The position numbers and the translations under genes were made by a program. From Streptomyces sp. NBC_01267 (GTDB taxonomy: Bacteria; Actinomycetota; Actinomycetes; Streptomycetales; Streptomycetaceae), in assembly GCF_036241575.1 (NCBI RefSeq), contig NZ_CP108455.1:558001-622000 (forward strand): a stretch of DNA of 64,000 nucleotides, read 5' to 3'. Below are positions 26,103 to 32,508 of this stretch, piece by piece (within the stretch, counting starts at the first letter, position 1; every line of letters begins with the position of its first letter). Below the pieces are notes generated by a model. It ran no database searches, was not told where the DNA came from, and saw only the letters and a list, made by a program, of their open reading frames with translations.

Positions 26103-26120
26103 TGTTCACACGTGTGAGCA
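26103..26120. promoter_or_regulatory. LacI-type operator 2
   Basis: TGTTCACACGTGTGAGCA is the same palindrome with one mismatch in the left arm. Two sites between divergent promoters would let one repressor control both its own gene and the MFS-GH3 operon. Confidence 0.83.
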
Positions 26121-26189
26121 GATTTGTGAAGCCCCACCGGAGGCCCGGCTAGGATTCGGGACCGAAGCCACAGATTCGCAGGAGACGCC

Positions 26190-27200
26190 GTGAACTCAGC
26201 CGCCGGACGGGCACCCACCAGCGCGGACGTCGCGCGGCTGGCACGCGTGTCGCGCTCCACGGTCTCGCTCGTCGTCAACGACGTCCCCAACTCCCGCATC
26301 GCGCCATCCACACGTGAACGCGTCCTGGCCGCCGTGCGGGAGCTCGGCTACGCCCCCAATGTGTCGGCGCGCCAACTACGCGCGGGAACCAGCCGGCTGG
26401 TGGTGATGCCGCTGCCCGAGCTCCCGCTCGGTCCCATCATCGACGCCACCATCGAGCACCTCTCCGACAAGCTCCGGGCCGACGGCCTGACCCTGCTGGT
26501 GCACGGGGATCGCGGGACCACCGGCATGGCGGCGGCACGCATGTGGGCGGAACTGCACCCCGCGGCGGTCCTGGTGACGGCCGACCGGTGTACGAAATCC
26601 TCCGTCGCCCTGCTGCGCCGCGCCGGGACCGAGGTTCTGATGATCTCCAGCGGCCCCACGCCCTGGGCCGACACGCTGGAGTTCGACCAGGGACGGATCG
26701 GCGCCGAAGCAGCAGCGCACCTGCTCGCCGTCGGGCACCGGCGCCTCGCGGCGATCATCCCCGCCGGGCCGCTGGAGGGCCTGGGCCGTGCCCGCGCCGA
26801 AGGGCTGGAGAACGCGGCTCGCGCGGCCGGCGCGCGCGGTGAGGAGATCACCATGGAGGCCACCCACGAATCAGCGGCCTCCGCAGCCGCCACCGTGCGG
26901 CGGCCCGGCGGTCCGACCGCCGTATTCACCTACAACGACGAGTACGGGGCGCTGCTGCACCGCGCCCTGAACGACCAGGGCGCGACGATACCGGGCGATG
27001 TCGCCCTGGTGGGCGCCGACAACCTGGCCATCGCCACATTCCTGCGGCCGATGCTCTCCTCGGTCGCCCTCGATCCCGTGGAGATCGCCGACCATCTGTG
27101 CGTTGCGGTGCGTTCCGTGCTGGAACGGCCCGCACGCACGGAATCGGTAGTGGCCGGCGTGCTGGCCACCCCCTTCCTGGTCCGCCGCGAGACGTCCTGA
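26190..27200 (+). CDS. LacI-family transcriptional regulator
   Basis: The 336-residue protein has an N-terminal LacI helix-turn-helix (TSADVARLARVSRSTVSLVVND, then the hinge VRELGYAPNVSARQLRAG) and a periplasmic-binding-protein-like sensor domain ending with GDVALVGADN and ATPFLVRRE. It should repress the divergent MFS-GH3 operon and itself through the two operators at 26076 and 26103, and release on binding a sugar. GTG at 26190 is preceded by AGGAG five bases away. Confidence 0.92.
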   Translation: MNSAAGRAPTSADVARLARVSRSTVSLVVNDVPNSRIAPSTRERVLAAVRELGYAPNVSARQLRAGTSRLVVMPLPELPLGPIIDATIEHLSDKLRADGLTLLVHGDRGTTGMAAARMWAELHPAAVLVTADRCTKSSVALLRRAGTEVLMISSGPTPWADTLEFDQGRIGAEAAAHLLAVGHRRLAAIIPAGPLEGLGRARAEGLENAARAAGARGEEITMEATHESAASAAATVRRPGGPTAVFTYNDEYGALLHRALNDQGATIPGDVALVGADNLAIATFLRPMLSSVALDPVEIADHLCVAVRSVLERPARTESVVAGVLATPFLVRRETS

Positions 27201-27213
27201 GCCGCGCGTCCCC

Positions 27214-27254
27214 CGCCCACGAGCGGTCGGCGCGGGGGCGGCCACTCGTGGGCG
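27214..27254 (+). terminator. Hairpin after lacI-type gene
   Basis: CGCCCACGAG at 27214-27223 and CTCGTGGGCG at 27245-27254 form a perfect 10-bp stem, 13 bp past the stop. From 27255 to 27488 I see nothing supportable. Confidence 0.6.
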
Positions 27255-27488
27255 AGGGCGTCGGAGCCGGTCCGGGTTCGACCGGGGTTCGGTCAGCGCC
27301 ACGTCGCGGTTCGGGGCGCTCCTGCGGGAGCCCTGGCCACCGAGCCGGCGGCGGGCCAGGCCCGGCCGTCCGTACTCCTCCGGTGCGAGCGCGACGGCCG
27401 GCGCTCCGCCCAGGACGATTCCGCGAGGCTCGGCACGTCGGCGCGCGGCGGTTCCTCCACAGGTGCGAAGGCCGGGTGAGCGGCCTGG

Positions 27489-28250
27489 TCAACGGGACAG
27501 TACGCAGTCCCCGCACAGAGCCCCTGAGGCACCGGGCGCGGCGCGGTAGATCAGGCAGCAGCTGCGCCGCCGGAACGCTCCGTCGGGCCCCGTACAGCTC
27601 GCGTCGCGCAGTGGGGGCCGTTCCAGGAGACGTGAGGTGATGGCACGGGTCCGTGCGGTGAGGTCCGGGCGGGTAGTCGTGATCATGGACGCGGCTCCGT
27701 TGACGGCCGAGGCGGTGTTGCCCCACAGGATGCGCCGGGAGACCGTGAACTCCGCCATCGCATCGGCGAGTTCACGCAGTGGGCCGTCCAGCAGACGACT
27801 GCTCAGCTCGTCGGCGAGCCGGGTCGGCGCAACCGTGGATCCGCCGGTGCAGGCACCGGCGGGCAGCGACAGGTCGGTGAAGGCATCGCTGGGCAGCGAC
27901 AGGGGGATCTGGCCGCCGATCACGGGCTGCCACCGGAGATCCGCGAGGCCGGGGGCGGGTACCAGGCCGTGCAGGACGGCGGCGGCCAGTGCGGGTGAGA
28001 TCAGCCGGGCGGCCAGTCCCAGGTGGGCGACGGATGCCGCGACCCGGATCTCGACCGCGTCGGGCGACTGCCCGCCGGCCGCGGCCAGCCAGTCCCGTAC
28101 ACCCGTCACACGGGCTTCGAGCAGCGGGCGGGTGATCCGCTGCCAGGGCTCGGGCGGCTCCACGCCGGGCGGGTGGGCCTGCACGGCGAAGAACGGACCG
28201 AGCTCGGCGATCTCCCCGATCACCGCGCTCGCCGCAGGAGGGCTGCTCAT
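27489..28250 (-). CDS. FhuF-like (2Fe-2S)-binding protein under a cobalamin riboswitch
   Basis: The 253-residue protein ends with RRSCCLIYRAAPGASGALCGDC, the Cys-Cys-x10-Cys-x2-Cys cluster motif of the ferric-iron reductase FhuF family. The rest is helical and matches the FhuF-like pattern only loosely (the central LRWQPVIGGQIPLSLP segment). FhuF proteins reduce ferric siderophores in the cytosol. Here the mRNA leader is a cobalamin riboswitch, which suggests a substrate connected with cobalt or corrinoids, such as reduction of cob(III)alamin. That role is my inference. The ATG at 28250 overlaps the stop of a 29-codon ORF (ATGA), so translation depends on that leader. Confidence 0.78.
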   Translation of the reverse strand: MSSPPAASAVIGEIAELGPFFAVQAHPPGVEPPEPWQRITRPLLEARVTGVRDWLAAAGGQSPDAVEIRVAASVAHLGLAARLISPALAAAVLHGLVPAPGLADLRWQPVIGGQIPLSLPSDAFTDLSLPAGACTGGSTVAPTRLADELSSRLLDGPLRELADAMAEFTVSRRILWGNTASAVNGAASMITTTRPDLTARTRAITSRLLERPPLRDASCTGPDGAFRRRSCCLIYRAAPGASGALCGDCVLSR

Positions 28251-28336
28251 GCCGGAACAGGGTCCGGCTGCTGCGAGGTGGCGGTCCCGATCGCGCCCGG
28301 TGCGGCCACCGGACGGAATGTGGAAACGGTACTCAA
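28247..28336 (-). CDS. 29-residue ORF between riboswitch and FhuF-like gene
   Basis: A TTG at 28336 is preceded at seven bases by GGGAGG and opens a 29-codon frame (MSTVSTFRPVAAPG...) that ends in an ATGA overlap with the FhuF-like gene. The riboswitch hairpin would hide exactly this ribosome-binding site, so this ORF is probably what the switch controls directly, with the next gene following by coupling. The peptide has no cysteine, membrane segment or recognisable family. It may be only a coupling leader. Confidence 0.6.
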   Translation of the reverse strand: MSTVSTFRPVAAPGAIGTATSQQPDPVPA

Positions 28337-28337
28337 G

Positions 28338-28490
28338 GTGAGCCCTCCCTCTGGGATCGTGCGTCCCTTGCGTGTACGGGCGGAGTGAGGGCTCAGTGTC
28401 CGACTCGCCGGCCACCTTCCGGTGGCGTGGCTCACAGTGGCGCGACCGTGCTGGAATCTCACCAGCTTCCTTGTGCCATCACTCCACGGG
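28338..28490 (-). promoter_or_regulatory. Cobalamin riboswitch
   Basis: The minus-strand RNA contains the B12-box core: GGAAGCTGGTGAGATTCC, then CGGTCGCGCCACTGT, a variable hairpin, and GAGTCGGACAC. The P1 arms are GGAGTGA (28485-28479) and TCACTCC (28388-28382). Downstream, GAGCCCTC (28394-28387) is complementary to GAGGGCTC (28347-28340), which contains the Shine-Dalgarno of the 29-codon ORF. This indicates control of translation initiation. The arrangement of conserved blocks is the basis; folding was not computed. Confidence 0.85.
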
Positions 28491-28542
28491 GAGCGTAGGG
28501 CCCGTTTCTCCGGCGGGTCAATCAAGCCGTTCCACATCCGGA

Positions 28543-28761
28543 TCAGCGCTGCTCCTTGTCGGGTGCCGCCGGGCGGGCCGGCGTGAAGTGCACCGGAGCC
28601 TGGAACCGGGCCCGTCGGGCAGCGCGCCGGAACGTGGTCAGCACCGCAGGTCCGGCCGGCATGATGCAGACGAAGTTGGTGACGGCCCGCCCGGTGTCCC
28701 AGCCGAAGGAGGCCGCCAGGGCGATGACGAGCGAGACGCAGGCGTTGAGTCGGACGGCGGA
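28543..28761 (-). pseudogene. Possible C-terminal relic of an ECF-type S component
   Basis: The minus-strand frame reads VRLNACVSLVIALAASFGWD, then GRAVTNFVCIMPAGPAVLTTFRRAARRARFQAPVHF, a helix-plus-basic-tail pattern like the end of actinobacterial ECF transporter S components. The frame loses coding character upstream, so it is at most a fragment. It lies directly upstream of the cobalamin riboswitch, where a vitamin transporter would make sense. The family call is tentative. Confidence 0.35.
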
Positions 28762-28958
28762 AAGAAATGGCCTGGTCCTCGGCGGAAGAGCCCTGCACCC
28801 TGGGGCCATTGAGACGCCACGGCCTGCTGGTGGCCCCATGAAACGCAGCCGCCGGAAAGCCGCCACTGCAGCAGGATCTCGTCGAGTCCCGGCTCACCGG
28901 CGGTCTCCATCGGCATTCGCCGGGCAGGAGTTTGATCACCGCTCGGGCTGGTCGTGTA

Positions 28959-29219
28959 CTACGCCGCCTCGGCGGTCCCAGGCGTATCCACGATGTGGAG
29001 CAACCGGTCCAGCTCCTGCCGCCCATGCCTGATCAAATCGAACGCCTCCCTTGGGTCCGTTCCCGGCGGCAACGCGGTGTCGGTCATCACATCGGTCAGG
29101 GTGAACCTGCCGAGCAGCCATCGCTGCAACGCTCGCCGGTCCGTGCTCCGTTCAGGGGAGAGGCCCCTGGCCCCACAACACCCCCATCCCACGGTGCCGC
29201 CCCCGCCACCCTCAGCCAT
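28959..29219 (-). CDS. Small hypothetical ORF, doubtful
   Basis: An 86-codon frame whose last 42 residues, from an internal ATG at 29087, look protein-like (ALPPGTDPREAFDLIRHGRQ, then an amphipathic helix). The first part is Gly-rich and unconvincing. No Shine-Dalgarno is clear and no family is recognised. It sits in a 1-kb stretch (28.56-29.49 kb) with no convincing gene, so it may be another relic. Confidence 0.25.
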   Translation of the reverse strand: MAEGGGGGTVGWGCCGARGLSPERSTDRRALQRWLLGRFTLTDVMTDTALPPGTDPREAFDLIRHGRQELDRLLHIVDTPGTAEAA

Positions 29220-29392
29220 GGCAACAGATCAAGCGACCCACAGGTAGGGCGGGATTCGGCCAGCCCTACCAGGGGAGCCTTCCTCTACCGCGAGCACGGC
29301 CCTGCACACGCTCGGCCCCCGCGCGCAGCCGGGCCACCTCCTCGCGGACCTTTCTTCTCCCGTTCTCCCGGGCCTCCGGCATTCCGAGCCCC

Positions 29393-29454
29393 CGCGCCAC
29401 CGCGCCACCGCGCCACCGCGCCACCGCGCCACCGCGCCACCGCGCCACCGCCAC
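29393..29454. repeat. 8-bp microsatellite, seven units
   Basis: CGCGCCAC is repeated seven times without error from 29393 to 29448, followed by a 6-base partial unit. The array lies about 45 bp beyond the stop of the acyl-CoA dehydrogenase, in non-coding DNA. It is a simple slippage-type repeat, not a CRISPR. Confidence 0.9.
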
Positions 29455-29498
29455 GGTCGAGACGAGCGGGCAGACTGCGTCCGTCCCGCCCGCAGGGC

Positions 29499-30689
29499 CT
29501 ACCGCCGCACGCGGGGCATCCCCAGCCCGATCCAGGAGATGATTTCCCGCTGGATCTCGTTGTTGCCGCCGCCGAAGGTGAAGATGACGGCCGAGCGGTA
29601 GCCGCGCTCCAGTTCACCGTGGAGCACCGCGCCCGTGGATCCCTCCTTGAGAGATCCTGCCGCGCCGACGACCTCCATGAGCCAGGCGTAGGCGTCCCGG
29701 CGGGCCTCCGATCCGTACACCTTGACCGCCGAGGCGTCCTGCGGGGTGAGCGTCCCGTTCTGCACGGCGTTGACCATCTGCCAGTTCAGGAGCTTCATCG
29801 CGTCGAGCCTGGTGTGGGTCCTCGCGAGGCGCCCGCGCACCCAGCCCAGGTCGATGACCCGGCGCCCGTCGGCGAGCTCGGTGTCGGCCGCCCAGCACTG
29901 CACGTTGTGCAGGGCGCGGATGGCCATGGTGCCGTGGGCGGCCAGGGTGACGCGCTCGTGGTTGAGCTGGTTGGTGATCAGCCGCCAGCCCTTGTTCTCC
30001 TCGCCGACGCGGCGGGAGGCGGGGACCGTGATGTTCTCGTAGTAGCTGGCGGTGGTGTCGTGCGAGGCGAGGGTGTTGATGAGGGTGCAGGAGTACCCGG
30101 GGTCGTCGGTCGGCACCAGCAGCATCGTGATGCCCTTGTGCGCGGGGGCGGCCGGGTCCGTACGGACAGCGAGCCAGACCCAGTCGGCGGTGTCGCCGTT
30201 GGTGGTCCAGATCTTCTGCCCGTTCACCGTGTAGTGCCCGGTGGTCACGTCGCCCTCGCGTACGGCCCGGGTCTTGAGCGCGGCGAGATCGGTGCCCGCG
30301 TCGGGCTCGCTGTAGCCGATCGCGAAGTCGATCTCGCCCTTGAGGATCTTCGGCAGGAAGTACGCCTTCTGCTCGTCGGTGCCGAACCGCATGAGGGTCG
30401 GACCCACGGTGTTGAGCGCCATGAGCGGCAGCGGTACGCCCGCCTGCGCGGCCTCGTCGAAGAAGATGAACTGCTCCATCGGGGAGAGTCCGCGACCGCC
30501 GAACTCCTCGGGCCAGCCGACGCCCAGCCAGCCGTCGGTGCCCAGTCTGCGCACCGTCTCGCGGTAGAAGCGTTTCTGGGCTCCCGCGTCCGCGTAGCGC
30601 GCGTAGGCGTTGTCCGGCACCAGTTCGGCGAAGTAGGTGCGCAGTTCGGCGCGCAGCCGCTGCTGCTCGGGGGTGTATTCGAGGTGCAC
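29499..30689 (-). CDS. Acyl-CoA dehydrogenase, FadE26/ChsE4-alpha-like
   Basis: The 396-residue protein is a full-length acyl-CoA dehydrogenase with IGYSEPDAGTDLAALKT (FAD/substrate loop, near residue 120), GQKIWTTNGDTADWVWLAVRT, NQLNHERVTLA, and the C-terminal FGGGNNEIQREIISWIGLG. The sequence strongly recalls FadE26, which pairs with FadE27 as the ChsE4-ChsE5 heterotetramer for cholesterol side-chain oxidation. No FadE27-like partner is adjacent. No glutamate is evident at the usual catalytic position in the C-terminal EGST region, which reads KEGSTGAV. GTG at 30689 with GAGGAGG upstream. A KstR-type box lies 40 bp ahead of the start. Confidence 0.88.
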   Translation of the reverse strand: MHLEYTPEQQRLRAELRTYFAELVPDNAYARYADAGAQKRFYRETVRRLGTDGWLGVGWPEEFGGRGLSPMEQFIFFDEAAQAGVPLPLMALNTVGPTLMRFGTDEQKAYFLPKILKGEIDFAIGYSEPDAGTDLAALKTRAVREGDVTTGHYTVNGQKIWTTNGDTADWVWLAVRTDPAAPAHKGITMLLVPTDDPGYSCTLINTLASHDTTASYYENITVPASRRVGEENKGWRLITNQLNHERVTLAAHGTMAIRALHNVQCWAADTELADGRRVIDLGWVRGRLARTHTRLDAMKLLNWQMVNAVQNGTLTPQDASAVKVYGSEARRDAYAWLMEVVGAAGSLKEGSTGAVLHGELERGYRSAVIFTFGGGNNEIQREIISWIGLGMPRVRR

Positions 30690-30728
30690 GGCCCCTCCTC
30701 GGTAACGGCATCGGATCGAGGGGCACAG

Positions 30729-30742
30729 TAGAACGCGTTCCA
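30729..30742. promoter_or_regulatory. KstR-type operator before the FadE26-like gene
   Basis: TAGAACGCGTTCCA matches TnnAACnnGTTnnA at every fixed position, with a 10-bp perfect core GAACGCGTTC. A second inverted repeat, TTCCA-N6-TGGAA (30738-30753), overlaps its right half. It is 40 bp upstream of the dehydrogenase and could also influence the divergent aldo/keto reductase. Confidence 0.65.
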
Positions 30743-30922
30743 GTCTTTTGGAATGGCGATGACCGGTCTTCTTCGGATCTCCGGAATCGGCCGGGCCGTA
30801 CGAAGGACCGCCGTCCGGGCAGCCGATGCGACAGGGGCCCTGGGCCGTTGCACTCTGGATCCAGTGGGTCGGCGCGGGCCGCCCCTGCCCGAGGCATCAT
30901 CCGGACGAGGCAAGGAATGATC

Positions 30923-31756
30923 GTGAACGCGGTTCCCACCATCACCCTGAACAACGGCGTCCAGATCCCCCAGCTGGGCTTCGGCACCTTCCAGATCGAG
31001 CCGGCCGACACGAAGGCGGCGACGCTGGCCGCGCTGGAGATCGGCTACCGGCACATCGACACCGCCGAGATGTACGGCAACGAGAAGGAAGTCGGTCAGG
31101 CGGTCGTCGCGTCCGGACTCCCCCGTACGGACGTCTTCGTCACCAGCAAGTTGAACAACGGCTTCCACGCGCACGACGACGCGCTCAAGGCCTTCGACCG
31201 GACCCTCTCCGAGCTGGGCTTCGACTACCTCGACCTGTTCCTGATCCACTGGCCGCTGCCCGAGGTCGGTGACTTCGTCGAGACCTGGAAGGCCATGGAG
31301 GAGATCTACCGCTCCGGACGGGCCAAGGCCATCGGGGTGTCCAATTTCCAGCCGCACCATCTGCGGCGGCTCCTCCAGGAGACCGAGATCGTGCCCGCGG
31401 TGAACCAGATCGAGGTGCACCCCTATCTGACGCAGGACGAGGTCCGCGCTTTCGGCGCCGGGCACCGGATCGCCACCGAGGCCTGGTCCCCGATCGCCCA
31501 GGGCAAGGTCCTCGACGACCCGACGATCACCGGCATCGCCCGGCGGCTGGGGCGTTCCACGGCCCAGGTCACGCTGCGCTGGCACCTCCAGCGGGACGAC
31601 ATCGTGTTCCCGAAGTCCGTCACGCGCTCCCGCGTCGAGGAGAACTTCGCGCTCTTCGACTTCGAGCTGACCGAGGCCGACATGGCGGCGATCACCGCCC
31701 TGGACCGCGGGGAGCGCACCGGTCCCGACCCGGACACCTTCAACTACGTGCCGTAG
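30923..31756 (+). CDS. Aldo/keto reductase
   Basis: A 277-residue AKR5-like enzyme: LNNGVQIPQLGFGTF at the start, catalytic Asp and Tyr in HIDTAEMYGNE, Lys in VFVTSKL and His in LFLIHWP. The family signature GVSNFQ and the NADPH-binding FPKSVTRSRVEENF close to the C-terminus are also present. It reduces aldehydes or ketones with NADPH; the physiological substrate is unknown. GTG 30923 has AAGGA six bases ahead and is preferred to the ATG at 30917, which has no spacer. It diverges from the acyl-CoA dehydrogenase. Confidence 0.9.
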   Translation: MNAVPTITLNNGVQIPQLGFGTFQIEPADTKAATLAALEIGYRHIDTAEMYGNEKEVGQAVVASGLPRTDVFVTSKLNNGFHAHDDALKAFDRTLSELGFDYLDLFLIHWPLPEVGDFVETWKAMEEIYRSGRAKAIGVSNFQPHHLRRLLQETEIVPAVNQIEVHPYLTQDEVRAFGAGHRIATEAWSPIAQGKVLDDPTITGIARRLGRSTAQVTLRWHLQRDDIVFPKSVTRSRVEENFALFDFELTEADMAAITALDRGERTGPDPDTFNYVP

Positions 31757-31805
31757 GGCGGTGGACCCGTGGGGTACTGGCGGGCGGTGGACCCGTGGTA
31801 CCGGC
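31756..31805. repeat. Imperfect 26/24-bp tandem duplication
   Basis: Two head-to-tail copies start GGGCGGTGGACCCGTGG at 31756 and 31782, directly after the aldo/keto reductase stop. The second is two bases shorter. No function is apparent. Confidence 0.75.
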
Positions 31806-31812
31806 GGGCGTG

Positions 31813-31849
31813 ACCGGTCCGCCCGGCCGGACAGCCGGGCCGGACCGGT
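31813..31849. terminator. Bidirectional hairpin between aldo/keto reductase and PLA2
   Basis: Arms at 31813-31827 and 31834-31849 pair over 15 positions with one bulged base around a 6-base loop. The two flanking genes converge here, so it can serve both. Confidence 0.65.
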
Positions 31850-31858
31850 ACGTGGGGG

Positions 31859-32335
31859 TCAGCCCACGACGGTGGGAGCGAGGGAGCCGAGCTTGTCGAC
31901 GGCCTGGTAGTACGTCCAGGCCAGCCCGGTGCAAGCGGCCCCGCTCGCACCCGAGTACCCGGCGCACACCCGCTTGAGGTCTGCGTACAGCGCGCTGTCG
32001 ATACGCGCCTTGTTGGCGGCGAAGGTGCCCGCGGCCTTGTAGTTGCGGTAGCCGAAGTCGTGGCGCGCGCAGGCGGTCTTGAACGGGAACCCGAAGGGGT
32101 TGTCGGGCGAGCTGGAGCAGTAGTCGGTGGACCAGTCGAAGCCGTACGCGCTCCAGGCGCCCTGGTTCTGGTGGGCGGCGTTCCAGGAGTTGTAACTAGC
32201 CGCGCTGGTCTGGGTCCAGCTGCTGAGTACCTGGCCCTTGTCCGCCGGGGCGGCGACCGCGGGAGAGGCGGCCAGTACGGCGGCGCAGAGGGAAAGGGCG
32301 AGAGCGGCGAGCCGCCCTGCGGATCGGGTACGCAT
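31859..32335 (-). CDS. Secreted phospholipase A2
   Basis: The 158-residue protein has a Sec signal (residues 1-29, cleavage after AVAA) and a small PLA2 domain like that of S. violaceoruber. It shows DYCSSSPDNPFGFPF, then CARHDFGYRNYK with the catalytic His92-Asp93 pair, and four cysteines for two disulfides. Asp71 is placed to bind Ca2+. It hydrolyses the sn-2 ester of extracellular phospholipids. GGAGG lies eight bases before the ATG at 32335. The 170 bp up to the next gene holds its promoter; no operator stands out. Confidence 0.92.
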   Translation of the reverse strand: MRTRSAGRLAALALSLCAAVLAASPAVAAPADKGQVLSSWTQTSAASYNSWNAAHQNQGAWSAYGFDWSTDYCSSSPDNPFGFPFKTACARHDFGYRNYKAAGTFAANKARIDSALYADLKRVCAGYSGASGAACTGLAWTYYQAVDKLGSLAPTVVG

Positions 32336-32508
32336 GAGGAAGTCCTCCGTGGGGGGATACGTGCGGTGCGGGGGATGCGGGGGATGCGTGGGGGCATACC
32401 AGCAGGAACGGTCCCGGGTGATGGCGCCCGGGACACTTCCATGATGGCGCCCGTCATCCTCAACGGAACAGATGCAAAAGGGTGTTGCCGGGAGGTGTAG
32501 GGGCTTGC

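Noticed and set aside
27255..27488. Plus- and minus-strand frames between the LacI gene and the FhuF-like gene.
   Set aside because: None has a start site, motif or coding character beyond G+C bias; the interval appears empty.
29393..29454. Short regular repeats considered as a CRISPR array.
   Set aside because: Units are 8 bp and contiguous without spacers, and no cas genes are present.
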